NCBI RefSeq assembly: GCF_003711515.1
Contig: NW_021167082.1
Span: forward strand, 1,125,310-1,189,309
Reading direction: 5' to 3'
DNA length: 64,000 bases
DNA from: Sodiomyces alkalinus F11
Lineage: Eukaryota; Ascomycota; Sordariomycetes; Glomerellales; Plectosphaerellaceae
Shown: positions 35,606 through 46,273 of the stretch, piece after piece
Position numbering within the stretch: the stretch's first letter is position 1
How the letters are laid out: each line of letters begins with the position of its first letter
Program-made: the position numbers and the translations under genes
The notes under the pieces: generated by a model
What the model was told of the DNA's origin: nothing
Databases searched by the model: none
What the model saw: the letters and a program-made list of their open reading frames with translations, nothing else

Positions 35606-35643
35606 GGTGACAGTCACCAGTTTGACTCTCCTGAGACGAGTCA
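35606..35643. promoter_or_regulatory. Candidate CPC1/Gcn4 sites upstream of ornithine acetyltransferase
   Basis: TGACTC occurs at 35623..35628 and its reverse complement GAGTCA at 35638..35643, about 110-130 bp before the start codon. This is the core bound by the cross-pathway control factor CPC1 (yeast Gcn4), which is known to induce arginine-pathway genes during amino-acid starvation. The adjacent GGTGACAGTCACC is a 13-bp palindrome that could be an additional bZIP half-site pair. Confidence 0.65.
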
Positions 35644-35752
35644 CATACCTCTCGACCGACTTTTTACAATTAGCCAGCCATTGGCATCGGTCGGGGATGC
35701 ATTGCGTTTCTTACTAGTCCCATATTCGGTGGCGCAGATTATTCCCAAAAGA

Positions 35753-37135
35753 ATGCCTGGTTCTCTCAACGTTTTCCCGAGTCAATTGACTCGTTTCGTT
35801 CGGTGCTATTCAGTCGCTGCTGAAAGTATACCCGCTGCTAAAAAGAAGTATGTGCCCTCCGAAGGGACATATCCTCTGGGGTTCAAGGCTTCCGGTATAT
35901 TGGTCGGAGTCAAGCCTGGTAACACGACCAAGCCCGATCTCGCTTTGATCAGCTCGGATCGGCCTTGTGCAGCCGCAGCGGTGTTCACGAAGAACAAGTT
36001 CCAGGCGGCACCAGTCACCTTCAGTCGCGATGTACTGAAGAAGAAGGGCAATCAAGGAATCCGGAGCGTACTTATTAACTCTGGATGCGCCAATGCGGTC
36101 ACCGGGAAGGGTGGTCTGGAGGATGCGTCCCTGATGGCGCGGGCAGCCGATGAGACCGTGGGGAACAGCGAGGATGGGTCATCAACGATTGTCATGAGCA
36201 CGGGTGTCATCGGCCAGAGGCTGCCCATCGACAAAATTATTAAGAATGTACCTGCCGCTCACGACGTATTGGGATCTTCTCATAAAGATTGGCTGGCCTG
36301 CGCAACGGCGATTTGCACCACGGACACCTTCCCCAAGCTCATGTCTAAGACGTTTACCCTGCCATCATCGCCCGGGGTAGAGTACAGGATCGCAGGCATG
36401 ACCAAAGGCGCGGGCATGATCCATCCCAACATGGCGACGCTGCTCGGCGTGGCAGCCACCGACGCACCCATTTCGCCCACAGTCATGCCTACGGTGTTGA
36501 AGCAAGCAGTGGACCGGTCATTCAACAGCATCACCATCGACGGAGACACATCGACCAATGACACGGTGGCCCTGCTGGCCAACGGTGCCGCGGGCGGCAA
36601 AGAGATCCGCTCCGAGGACTCCCCCGACTTTGCGGCGTTCCAGGAGGTGCTTACGGACTTTGCCGTCGACCTGGCCAAGCTGATCGTCCGCGATGGAGAG
36701 GGCGCCACCAAGTTCGTGACGATCCGCGTGACGGAAGCGGCGAGCGAGGACGCGGCGAGGAAGATTGCCAGCACGATTGCCCGGTCGCCCCTCGTCAAGA
36801 CGGCGCTGTACGGGAGGGACGCTAACTGGGGACGCATCCTGTGCGCGACGGGATACTCTCTGATTTCGGAACCCGGCCACGCCGTTGCCGAGGTCCCAGA
36901 GATTATTCCCGAAAATACTAACGTGTCTTTCATCCCGACAGACGGCACCGCGGAGCTGAAGCTTCTCGTCAACGGCGAGCCGGAGTTGGTGGACGAGTCG
37001 CGGGCTTCGGAGATCCTCGAGCTGGAGGATTTGGAGATCTTGGTCCGGCTTGGGACTGGTGGTAAGGAGGCTACCTATTGGACTTGCGACTACAGCCATG
37101 AGTATATCACGATCAACGGCGACTACCGGACATGA
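35753..37135 (+). CDS. Bifunctional ornithine acetyltransferase (ArgJ type), mitochondrial
   Basis: The enzyme transfers acetyl from N-acetylornithine to glutamate, regenerating N-acetylglutamate in the arginine cycle; family members can also use acetyl-CoA. The intronless frame gives 460 residues from ATG 35753. A mitochondrial presequence (about 1-30, [20 protein letters not shown]) precedes the core. [34 protein letters not shown] and [16 protein letters not shown] are family motifs. Self-cleavage should occur before Thr229 in MATLLG, which becomes the catalytic nucleophile; later come [20 protein letters not shown] and [12 protein letters not shown]. The first in-frame codon upstream is TTG, not ATG, so 35753 is the start. 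Upstream TGACTC sites fit cross-pathway control. Confidence 0.96.
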   Translation: MPGSLNVFPSQLTRFVRCYSVAAESIPAAKKKYVPSEGTYPLGFKASGILVGVKPGNTTKPDLALISSDRPCAAAAVFTKNKFQAAPVTFSRDVLKKKGNQGIRSVLINSGCANAVTGKGGLEDASLMARAADETVGNSEDGSSTIVMSTGVIGQRLPIDKIIKNVPAAHDVLGSSHKDWLACATAICTTDTFPKLMSKTFTLPSSPGVEYRIAGMTKGAGMIHPNMATLLGVAATDAPISPTVMPTVLKQAVDRSFNSITIDGDTSTNDTVALLANGAAGGKEIRSEDSPDFAAFQEVLTDFAVDLAKLIVRDGEGATKFVTIRVTEAASEDAARKIASTIARSPLVKTALYGRDANWGRILCATGYSLISEPGHAVAEVPEIIPENTNVSFIPTDGTAELKLLVNGEPELVDESRASEILELEDLEILVRLGTGGKEATYWTCDYSHEYITINGDYRT

Positions 37136-37966
37136 GTTGCTTGGATATCAATGAGGCCGCTGGGAGAGACCGGACGAAGAGGAAGTCGGTACTACAGTGA
37201 ACCGGAAGTCTTGCATCGTCTCGCAACTGAAATTTATCAACAAGGTATGGCGGAATTCGTTAAACAAAAGCCCAATATAGCACATACAAACCAATAATTA
37301 AACAGGATCTATTGCAACCTTAATAAGACGTAGCATCCTAAGAGAGTCTTCTGTCCAATCTCAAGACCTATTTAATTTCATGACCGATACCGGTCGAGTC
37401 CCGAGTTGCTGACTGATGGATGTCGGTGTGAGATACACCGACAGGCTGACATTTCGCCTTTCCGTGTCCCCGTAGGTACCGAGCGACTGGAACATAATAC
37501 GCAATCTTGGTCACAACCAGCAACGAGATGGGCATGGGATGTCGTCCCTGTGTCGCACCATTATGGGACGAGAGTCGTCTTATCAGGGGGTAAGGTACTG
37601 TAGCTCCATGGGTGTAAGCTGCCCAGCCTGTCCCTTATGTAGGTAGGTACCTCTAAGAGCAATGACAAGTGCCTCACCTTACTGTGCACAAGGTACAATT
37701 GAATAGTGATCCCCCGCGGTTGACCTCCGACCGCCTCGGTTCCCACCGGCCCTACCCCGGAATATCCCCACATCTGGGGACCTCGGCTCCCTCGCCTAAG
37801 GAACATCCCATGTAACGTGCTGTACCCAGACAGCTTGACCATGCTCAGGACCATTTCTGTGAGCCAAAAGATTGGTTACTCCCACACTCATTCATCTTCA
37901 GTTCTGGTTTACAGTAAGACGCAGAAATTATTCTGGGAGCGTATCTCATAGACAAAGTTTCACATT
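37136..37966. other. Spacer, ornithine acetyltransferase / acyl-CoA dehydrogenase
   Basis: This 831 bp spacer separates two genes on the plus strand. It carries GTAGGTACC-type words near 37470 and 37640-37650 and no supported gene. The last 100 bp are the likely promoter of the dehydrogenase. Confidence 0.5.
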
Positions 37967-39696
37967 ATGACGTCCAAAGTGCCCACCATCGTGAGTTGAT
38001 CTTCGGCTTGATAACGCGACCTTGCCGTTGAATTCGGCATATGGGCTAACGATCAAACCAGGTGCTGGATCGCCTCAGCGATCGCGCGAAGCAGACTCTA
38101 GACGTCGTGGCCAAATTTGTAGAGGAAGAATGCATTCCGTAAGCTCATCCATCCTGATTCCGGCTTTTCTTTTACCTGATGGTGGTAACTGACACGAACC
38201 TCCCTAACCCACTCAACAGGGCGGACCCTGTGTTTGAATCCCAGGTTGGTGTGGGCGATGCGCGATGGGAGAGCCACCCTCCCATTCTCGAGGAGTTGAA
38301 GGAGAAAGCCAAGAAACTCGGTCTCTGGAACATGTTCCTACCCAAGGGTCACTACAAGGAGTCCCCTGGGTTCACTAACCTCGAGTATGGCCTCATGGCG
38401 GAGTGGCTGGGCAAGTCCAAGGTCGCATCCGAGGCTGTGAACTGCTCTGCTCCGGACACGGGCAACATGGAGGTCCTGGCCAAGTACGGCAACGAGGAGC
38501 AGAAGGCCCAGTGGCTCAAGCCCTTGATGGACGGCAAGATTCGTTCGGCTTTTCTGATGACCGAGCCCGATGTCGCCTCGTCGGATGCCACCAACATTCA
38601 GCTGGAAATCCGCAGAGAAGGCAATGAATATGTTCTCAACGGCTCGGTAAGCGGGGACCTCTTTGCTTATGTGAAGATGTATGGCACTGGAATCCGAAAT
38701 GGTAAACTAACTTGACCAGAAATGGTGGTCGAGTGGCGCGGGTGATCGCCGCTGCGCCCTCTATATCGTCATGGGCAAGAGTGATCCTCACAACAAGGAC
38801 GTGTACAAGCAGCAGTCAGTCATCTTGGTCCCCTCGACTACCAAGGGCATCACCATCCACAGGATGCTCTCCGTGTATGGCTACGACGACGCTCCTCATG
38901 GGCATGGCCACATCACTTTCAAGGACGTTCGCGTCCCGGCGAGCAACCTCGTTCTTGGCGAGGGACGCGGATTCGAAATCATCCAGGGCCGACTTGGACC
39001 GGGCCGTATCCATCACGCGATGCGCACCATCGGAGCCGTAAGTGTTCAAGCCCGAACCTGGCCCATCTTTTTTTTGGGGGTTTTTCCTTTTTTTTCTTTT
39101 TTTCGGTTTTTTTTTTTTTTCGTTTTTTTTCGTTTTCGTTTTCCTTCTTTTCACTTTGCTTACACCATACTTTCTTCTTGTAGGCTGAGCGAGCTCTTGA
39201 ATGGATGATCATGCGCGCCAACGACCCGGCCAAGAAGCCGTTCGGCCAGCTGCTGAGCGAGCAAGGTGTCATCCTCGAATGGGTGGCCAAATCTCGGCTC
39301 GAGATCGATGCGGCACGTCTAATTGTGCTCAACGCGGCCATCAAGATGGACGAGCTTGGTCCCAAGAAGGCGCTCAGGGAAATCGCCGAGGCGAAGATCA
39401 TCGTGCCCCAGACGGGACTCACAGTCATCGACCGGGCAGTCCAGGCGTTCGGCGGAGCAGGTGTGAGCCAGGACACCCCTCTAGCCGCCATGTGGGCCGG
39501 CATCCGGACCCTGAGACTGGCGGACGGCCCCGACGAGGTGCACCTACGGCAGATGGGAAGAAACGAGAACAAGAGGGCCAAGGATATTACGGAGTCGATT
39601 CAGCGACAAAAGGCCAAGACGGAGGAGCTGATGAAGTTGTGGAAGACGTTGCCCGCGGAGCCGGGCACCAGGATTCGTCATGCCTCGAAACTGTAA
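37967..39696 (+). CDS. Acyl-CoA dehydrogenase, ACAD10/11-like
   Basis: This FAD enzyme catalyses alpha,beta-dehydrogenation of acyl-CoA. Exons 37967..37990, 38062..38138, 38220..38646, 38720..39037 and 39184..39696 encode 452 residues. Motifs in order are [53 protein letters not shown] (across the fourth exon boundary), [38 protein letters not shown] and [14 protein letters not shown]. This pattern fits the ACAD10/11 group, which in animals handles long or hydroxylated chains. No clear mitochondrial presequence is seen, and the C-terminus ASKL resembles a peroxisomal PTS1 tripeptide SKL, so peroxisomal location is likely. The first coding exon is only 24 nt and intron 4 is almost pure T on the gene strand. 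Confidence 0.93.
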
Positions 39697-40698
39697 AGGA
39701 CCGGATTCTGGGGTTCAGAATAACGGCTTGTTCTTGATATTCGAGTCTCTTTGCGGATTTTAATAGACACATCATGTATTCGCAAACTGAAGAGACGGAT
39801 TGAAGTGATTGTCCGCCGGTGGTTGTACCCAAGTTCGAGGCTGGAACACAGCTCGTCTAACATTAAAATCTTTCAAGTCATGCAACGGAAAGGGGAATAT
39901 TTACGGATATAGATACCTACTCGGTATCCGTACTCCGTGCTACTTCGTCGCCTTGGTGATGGCCTCGGAGGGAGGACGGAAGAGGATCTCAGAAGCTTCC
40001 ATTCCAATGGACTCGACTGGCCTTTGTTGACTGACACTTGAGCAGGGGTCTGCAAAGCTGGCTACTGACGTGGTCAGTCGATGCCGTCCTACGAATACAT
40101 GTGCGAGAGCAGCAATTAATACACAGAACCGAGGGATGGTGACCATCCCCTATCCCTTCGCTGTTCAATGAGTCAACAACGGATGTACTTTGTACAGTAC
40201 CTGGATGTTCCCTGCTGAATGGAGTTAGGGAAGGCATCAAGGGCGACCGCACATTCCACCTTCAAGCGGGTGGCCACCACCCACATCACAGGTACAACTT
40301 TAATTACACCCCACCCTCTACCATGTTGGTTGCCCTGCCGACGGGGGTAGGAAAAAAGTCCGTTTACTTTCGTCACTGCACCTCAACCGCGTATATCGCC
40401 CTTGACCCTTGTGAGTATTTTCACACCACGTCAGGGATATATTTTTGCTGCCTTAATGTCGCTTTTTTGCGTATTAAAACACTAGATTCTCCCCCTATAC
40501 CTTCTGCATCACAATCCTATCTCTCAGATTCCATCATCTCTCCACACATAAACATCAACGATTGATTCCTACTTTGGACCGACAACTCCATTTGCGCGCA
40601 GTCAGCTTAACTCAACCGGTCTCTAAACTAAAAGGGTTTACCTTCATCAGCGCAATACCAATTCTGCAACAAAGCAAGACAGAAAGCAATCGTTCGCA
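39697..40698. promoter_or_regulatory. Spacer and probable SPO12 promoter
   Basis: This 1.0 kb spacer separates two plus-strand genes. No frame above 88 codons occurs, apart from antisense tails. The 300 bp before 40699 are C/T-rich and AT-richer, typical of a fungal promoter and leader. Confidence 0.45.
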
Positions 40699-41244
40699 AT
40701 GCCCCTTCACGCCCTCTCTGACAAGGACGTCAATGCGCCCGTACAAACCAGCATGGTCGCCGATCCCTTGGACAAATCCAATGTTAAGAGCATGGAATAT
40801 CACCGCCAGGTCTTCCAGAACAAGATAGCAGAGGAGAAGTACGAGCATCAAACTACTACCCACCACCCTCGCAGCATCCATAGCGGAGCCGCCCAGGACG
40901 AGAACAAGAACCAAACCCATCTTCCTCGGACCACCGGTCTAACCCTCGATTCCCTTAATAGGACTAAGCAATATATCTCGCCCTCGGACAACATCATGAG
41001 CCCCTGTACCGCCAAGCTCAACGCTTTCCGTAACAAGAAGATTGGCAAGTACGTATACCTTTTCCCCCTTCCGACTCGTCTGCCACAGGTTGTCACCGTT
41101 GAAGAAGGGAAAACTGACGTGGACCTCTGCCGTAGGGCCAAGCCCAAGTCACTCTTCGCTCAAGCCTCGTCTAAGAAGCTCGACGGCGAGCCCCTCTTTG
41201 GCGCGAAGTCTCCCTCCCCTACCAAGCCTGACAGCACACCCTAG
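40699..41244 (+). CDS. Spo12-family cell-cycle protein
   Basis: Spo12 proteins are small nucleolar/nuclear regulators; in yeast Spo12 belongs to the FEAR network that releases Cdc14 at anaphase. Exons 40699..41048 and 41136..41244 give 152 residues. The family core is SPSDNIMSPCTAKLNAFR (about 94-111), then KKIGKAKPKSLFAQ, where the intron (GTACGT donor) falls inside the Lys codon. The core Ser-Pro sites correspond to the Cdk-phosphorylated serines of the yeast protein. The rest is disordered, with a variable N-terminus and an SPSPTKPDSTP tail carrying two more Ser/Thr-Pro sites. Without splicing the core would run into an unrelated tail. Confidence 0.86.
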   Translation: MPLHALSDKDVNAPVQTSMVADPLDKSNVKSMEYHRQVFQNKIAEEKYEHQTTTHHPRSIHSGAAQDENKNQTHLPRTTGLTLDSLNRTKQYISPSDNIMSPCTAKLNAFRNKKIGKYVYLFPLPTRLPQVVTVEEGKTDVDLCRRAKPKSLFAQASSKKLDGEPLFGAKSPSPTKPDSTP

Positions 41245-41759
41245 GCGAGTTTTTGATCCTCGTTATTTAGGTTGTGCTTCATGACAAAAGTAGGAATGGT
41301 ATGGGAGGGATATTCGGGCAAGGGCACGGTGTTCAGAGAACTGATTGTTTGGTACCATTGTCCCCTTCTATGCTTTTCTTTGTACCGGCGGGTGTGCAAC
41401 ATCTTCTCTATGGATTCAGGTCATCGGAGTTCAGGGATTATGCACCAGATTTTATGACTGGAATATGCGAAGGCGTGGTGACAGGGTCTCTGCAAAACAA
41501 ACGTCATGACACGAAACGAAACAATGTGCGGGGTTCTTCTGTTCTGTTTCCTTGCTTTGGGCTGAAGCTCACTCTTTCAGGCCTTAATGTATATATCAGT
41601 TTTGTTGGCCAGCTGTATATCTTCATACCCCTAGGGGATAACATGATTTCTTGGGCATGACCATCACCGAGTATCAGCAACCATTTCCCCCCTCGACTAC
41701 CCCGGATCTCGCCTCCACAACCCTTCACCCTTCCCACCCCCAGTGAATCAGAATACAAC
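41245..41759. other. Convergent 3' spacer, SPO12 / RBG1
   Basis: These 515 bp lie between two convergent stop codons. The plus-strand 128-codon frame at 41274..41660 has no family features and AT-rich composition. They are presumed 3' UTRs. Confidence 0.45.
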
Positions 41760-43348
41760 TTATGCCTTCCAGGCGGTCACGATATAAACCACGTCTTCGT
41801 CCGCCACCGGATGACTCAACCCCACTCTCTGCGGCACATGTCTCGCGCTCGCGCCCCAGACGTAGGCGTACTTGAAGGTCTCCTTGAGCGTGCGGTGAAT
41901 CTTGTCGCAGACGTCCTCAATGGTGCTATTGCTCCGCACGATGAGCGCCTCGCTGAAGTCAGGATCCACACCTTTGCGCTTCGTGTAGATGCGGATCAGG
42001 TTGAGCTCCTTCCAGCACCGATCCACGACATCCTGGACACCTAGGTCGAGCTCGCAACTCATGACGGCCGTGTAGGGCTCCCGTGCCAGTTGGTCCAGAA
42101 ACTCGATCGAGACCGAGTCGATCTTGTTGTACACGTACAGACACTTGATGTACTTGCGGTGGTCTTTCATGATCACGTCGATCAAATCGTCTACTGTGGC
42201 GTTGTCGTCACGGATCAGCACCTCGCAATTTAGCAGCTTGTAGTCACGCAGGATGTTGAAGACCATCTTTTCGTCGAGCTGCTTCGGCGGCGATTGGAAG
42301 GTGATTTTCATCCCGCCGGCCTTTTTGGCTTTGAGGTAGATGTTCCTGGGCTTGGGGGTTAGCAGCCGGGTCCTCTTAGCTGGGAAGGGTGGTGGAGTGG
42401 AAACGGGCGGGAAACGGGTGAAGAAGGACAGGTTATATGTTGGTTCTTACGGCGGCTCGCGATTCAGACGAATGCCAACAGATTCCAATTCGGCTTCAAG
42501 GAGCGCCCGTTGTTCGGCGCGTTTGGTGGCGTCCAGTATCATGAGAATCATGTCGCTCGTCTTGGCTGCAGAGATGACTTGTCTACCTCGACCCTTGCCC
42601 TCGGCGGCACCCTCGATGATACCGGGTAGATCGAGAAGCTGGATCTCGGCACCGCCATATTCCAGCACACCCGGAATGGCCGTAAGTGTGGTGAAGGCGT
42701 AGGATGCGACTTCGGATCTCGTCTTGGTGACTTTGGATAAGAACGTCGACTTGCCCACGGAGGGAAACCCGACCAGGGCAATTCGTGCATCTCCGCTCTT
42801 GCTGACATCGAAGCCGGAACCTCCGCCGCCTCCAGCTCCTGGGCCAGGTTCGAGGAGTTGGGCTCGGAGACGGGCAAGCTTTCTGGCATGGTCGTCAGCG
42901 AGACGTTTGCTGAGATTTGGCGCCCTTCATGCACAACATACCCCTTGAGAAGACCCAGATGATACTCTGGAGAGCAATGTCAGGTCTTAGACCGGAATCA
43001 AGTGGCTCGCGGGAGCAACTTACCAGTGGCCTTGTTCTCTGGAAAATCTTAGCATGCCAGTTTCTATCCCGAGGGGTAATCGCAACGCCGGATAAGTGCC
43101 TCGATGCCACCACTTGTTGTCAGGATGTCTTCATTTTTCGCGCCACGCATCTGGTATCGAAAAGCAACCTTGACTCAACAGACACCGAAAGACATTATCC
43201 AGTACGCCAAAAACAAGGGGTTAACGCTTACTCTGGGTCTTCCTCATCTCGTCCTCAATCCTAGTCGCATGTTAGCGATATTGCCCCTCATTGAGACTTG
43301 AGAGGTCTGGTATCCCTACTCCTTGATCTTCTCCGTGATGTTCACCAT
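41760..43348 (-). CDS. Translation-associated GTPase Rbg1/DRG1
   Basis: This OBG-related GTPase binds ribosomes with its DFRP partner. Six exons, 43320..43348, 43232..43260, 43024..43038, 42942..42966, 42451..42882 and 41760..42345, give 371 residues, matching DRG1. The N-terminal helix-turn-helix [20 protein letters not shown] is spread over four tiny exons of 29, 29, 15 and 25 nt. The G-domain follows: G1 GFPSVGKST (71-79), G3 DLPG in [11 protein letters not shown], and G4 NKID in [10 protein letters not shown]. The carboxyl TGS domain ends [21 protein letters not shown] Gly run (GAGGGGGSG) in the loop before G1 is an insertion. The 15-nt exon is supported by phase and by restoring the QKNKATEYHLG segment. 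It is divergent from CWC2. Confidence 0.95.
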
Positions 43349-43710
43349 CTTGACAAATTATCACCTAGCACCCTCAGTGATAATTGACTAGTTTCAAGGA
43401 GGCAAGTAAAATCCCCTCCTGAAGCAGTAAAGTTTGAGCAATAAATCTCGTCGATTCTTGATTCATGATCCTGTTAATGCGCCGCAAAGGTCACTTCTGC
43501 CATTTGGAGGGGCAATCAAGCCACACCTGTAATGCGCCACAGTTTAGTTTATCTTATCGCGATAAGACTTTTCAGCCTCATCGGTCTTGTCATTTGTCTC
43601 TCTCTGAGGTCAACAAGAAACAGGTCAAGACAACTCCGTCAACAACTATCATTCCGCAGCGACGCGCAATCAGTACAGGCGATTTTCACGTGGCACAGTA
43701 ATCATCAAGC
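43349..43710. promoter_or_regulatory. Divergent promoter, RBG1 / CWC2
   Basis: These 362 bp separate two start codons. The main feature is the 14-bp palindrome CTTATCGCGATAAG at 43553..43566, preceded by an overlapping TTATC at 43549. It sits 205 bp upstream of RBG1 and 145 bp upstream of CWC2. Confidence 0.6.
43553..43566. promoter_or_regulatory. Palindrome of inverted GATAAG
   Basis: CTTATC, then GC, then GATAAG form a perfect 14-bp inverted repeat. It matches the LOC1/ornithine acetyltransferase palindrome except for the 2-bp spacer. The binding protein is unknown; a GATA factor dimer or a PAC-like (GCGATGAG-related) ribosome-biogenesis regulator are the two obvious candidates. Confidence 0.6.
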
Positions 43711-45100
43711 ATGTCCGACGGAGAAACCGTTGTCGCCCAACGGGTGCAGGATGATGCGCAGGATGACGCGCAGGATGACGCGCAGGGGGACCAAGAACAA
43801 GAGACGGCTCTGACGACTACCACGACCGAGGTCGCCGCTGCAACAGAACGCAAAGTCAAGAAGATCATACGGAAGAAGAGGCGCCCAGCCCGTCCCCAAG
43901 TCGACCCGGCAACGGTCACCACAGAAATCCCTCCTCAAACCGGAACGACTTTTAACATTTGGTATAACAAATGGGCCGGTAGGTGGCTGCTCTTCTGGTT
44001 TGTTCGTCTCTATCGACTGCGATTTGCTGACGACCAGTTGCTAGGTGGCGATCGCGAGGACAAGTATCTCTCCAAGACACACGCCAAAGGCCGCTGCAAT
44101 ATCGTCAAGGACAGCGGCTATACGCGAGCGGATAGGGTTTCGGGCAGCTATTTCTGTCTGTTTTTCGCACGGGGTCTCTGTCCTAAAGGCCAAGACTGCG
44201 AGTACCTGCATCGGCTTCCAACCATCCACGACATGTTCAACCCAAACGTAGACTGCTTCGGGCGTGACAAGCATGCCGACTATCGAGATGATATGGGCGG
44301 CACGGGCAGTTTCATGCGACAGAATCGCACCGTTTATGTTGGGAGAATACATGTCACCGATGACATTGAGGAGATTGTTGCGCGTCACTTTGCAGAATGG
44401 GGGCAGATTGAGCGAAGTAAGATTCTGGGCCGATGAAGAAAAGGCTTTTTTCGCCCCCTTTCTTTTGACGTGAAATTTGCTAACATTTATCTTAGTTCGT
44501 GTTCTCAATACCCGGGGCGTCGCCTTCATCACGTACACCAACGAGGCGAATGCACAATTTGCCAAGGAGGCCATGGCTCATCAGTCACTTGACCATGAAG
44601 AGGTCCTCAACGTTCGGTGGGCGACGGTGGATCCCAACCCGATGGCGAAAGCCCGGGACGCGCGACGCATCGAAGAACAGGCCGCCGAGGCAATCCGACG
44701 AGCCTTGCCAGCTGAATTCATTGCCGAGATGGAGGGCAAGGATCCGGAAGCGAGAAAGCGGAGGAAAATCGAGAGCAGTTACGGCTTAGAAGGCTACGAA
44801 GCGCCCGACGAGGTCTACTTTGCCAGGGGTCCTAATGCCATCAATCCAGTCGGGCGTCAGGGATATGAAGTAGGGTATAACGAGCGTCTCATGATCGAGA
44901 ACGGCACTGCCAGCGAGGAGGCGCAGTCTTCGCTGCCGATTGCTCCCCAACAGCAGCAACCCAAAGAGGAGTCGGGGGGCATTTTTTCGAGCAGCACGCT
45001 GGCGGCTCTGCAAACGGCTAAAGTCTCGGTTGCCCAGAAACCTACACCTGCAGCTTCTACCGGACCATTAGTTGCCTATGACAGCGAAGATGACGAATGA
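43711..45100 (+). CDS. CWC2: Pre-mRNA splicing factor Cwc2
   Basis: Cwc2 is a component of the Prp19-associated complex that contacts U6 snRNA in the active spliceosome. Exons 43711..43978, 44045..44416 and 44496..45100 encode 414 residues. The N-terminus has a threefold DDAQ repeat. FNIWYNKWAGGDRED opens the torus region; the CCCH finger is FCLFFARGLCPKGQDCEYLH (Cys/Cys/Cys/His); LPTIHDMFNPNVDCFGRDKH is a diagnostic block. The RRM runs from RTVYVGRIHV to VRWATVDPNP with RNP motif RGVAFITY. The C-terminal half has YEAPDEVYFARG and ends in an acidic DSEDDE. Both introns are phase 1 and restore the torus and RRM. Confidence 0.95.
43750..43785. repeat. 12-bp triplicate in CWC2
   Basis: Three tandem 12-bp units, the first with one mismatch, encode Asp-Asp-Ala-Gln three times in the disordered N-terminus of Cwc2. 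Confidence 0.85.
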
Positions 45101-45224
45101 GCAGAGGCGAGCAATGCGAGGGTGTTTTAATTTGTATGAATATCAACAATATAGAAGCGACTCATGATACCCAGACGCCCTTGCTGCTTTCCCTTCTTTC
45201 TCTCGTGCCGCTGCAGCGGACTCT

Positions 45225-46273
45225 CTAGCTGTTGAAAATGCGAGAATAGAGCAGCTCGTGCCTCCCAATCCAGAGGTCCATCATGGGCATAGTCTGCCCG
45301 GCCTCCTCGACGGGCGTCGACCATTCCCTTTCGATAAGTGTTACAATCATCCTCTGCACGTCAGCGCCACCGAGTACTTTCTGTGCCTGATAAGGACCGA
45401 ACACGCTCGCCCTCACGGCCGCCGAGACCAGAGCTTTGACGTGGCTCAACATGAACACGTAGGCGGTCTGGTGTAGCGTCAAGCCGACGAGTCTACAGAC
45501 GGCGCCAAATACGGGTCCGAGGTGGGCGGATACAGGTGGCGGTAGATCTTTTGCATCTGACCTTGAAGAAGAACAAGACGAGGAAGTGGAAGTGGAAGTG
45601 GGAGTGTGGGGAGATAGGCTGGAGGCGACCACAGTTGACCTTAAGAGCGCCACATAAGGGCGCAGCGTTTCCACGGCTTCCTCAGGCAGCGAGCCAGCGA
45701 AGCTGCGTTCCCAGACGGATACCAGGGCGCGGCCCTGGGCGACGGAGGCGCGGCGGCCAACGGTGCAGATGATGGCGGCGTCGAGGGCGTCGTCGAGGTC
45801 GGCTACAGCGGCGGGGTCGCGGTGGGCGGCGAGGACGAAGGGGAGAGTTGTCGAGGCGTAGGAGGACAGAGACTCGGGGAGGAAGGCGGAGAAAGAGGCA
45901 TGGTTGCGAGGGGTGTGTGCGAGGTAGGACTCTAGACCGCTGCTGAAGGCGAAGGAACCTAGAGGGAGGGCTGAATCGGAAAGGAGAAGCAGGTAATGGT
46001 GCGCAGATTGTGTAGGGGCTGGGATGTCTGTTATTAGGCCGAGTACGGAGAGATGGAGTGGAGTCTTAGATACTATGTATATCTTGGACACCATGGACAG
46101 GCGGGCTGTGATTCAATGGTTCTAAACTCACGTTGGCTGTGTTCGGAATGGGTTTTTTGATTCTCAGTCTTCGGTCTGAGTTTCGCCCTAGCGACCGAGA
46201 GTCTTCGCTCTAACTCTGCGATTTCATTTTCCGTCTCCTCAATGGATGATGGAGAGACGTTGTGACAACTCAT
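45225..46273 (-). CDS. Urease accessory protein UreF
   Basis: UreF acts with UreD and UreG to insert nickel into urease. Exons 46132..46273 and 45225..46027 give 314 residues. The UreF core starts with LLLLSDSALPLGSFAFSSGLE, then the Ala-rich helices LPFVLAAHRDPAAVADLDDALDA, SVAQGRALVSVWERSF, HLGPVFGAVCRLVGLTLHQT and VSAAVRASVFGPYQAQKVL. It ends with the conserved GQTMPMMDLWIGRHELLYSR. An insertion rich in Ser/Thr lies at about 190-210. The first exon encodes a coiled-coil-like ETENEIAELERRLSVARAKL, absent in bacterial UreF. Splice sites are GTGAGT and a short-spaced CAG; this acceptor is the least certain point. UreD, UreG and urease are not in the window. It is convergent with CWC2. Confidence 0.9.

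Larger units (their letters stand above)
35439..35752. promoter_or_regulatory. Divergent promoter, LOC1 / ornithine acetyltransferase
   Basis: These 314 bp separate the start codons. The LOC1 half contains a cluster of five GATAA elements at 35530..35571, including a perfect palindrome. The other half contains a GGTGACAGTCACC palindrome at 35606..35618 and two TGACTC cores at 35623 and 35638. Confidence 0.6.

Noticed and set aside
36280..36972. 230-codon minus-strand frame opposite ornithine acetyltransferase
   Set aside because: Shadow of a strongly conserved enzyme; Ser/Ala-rich translation only.
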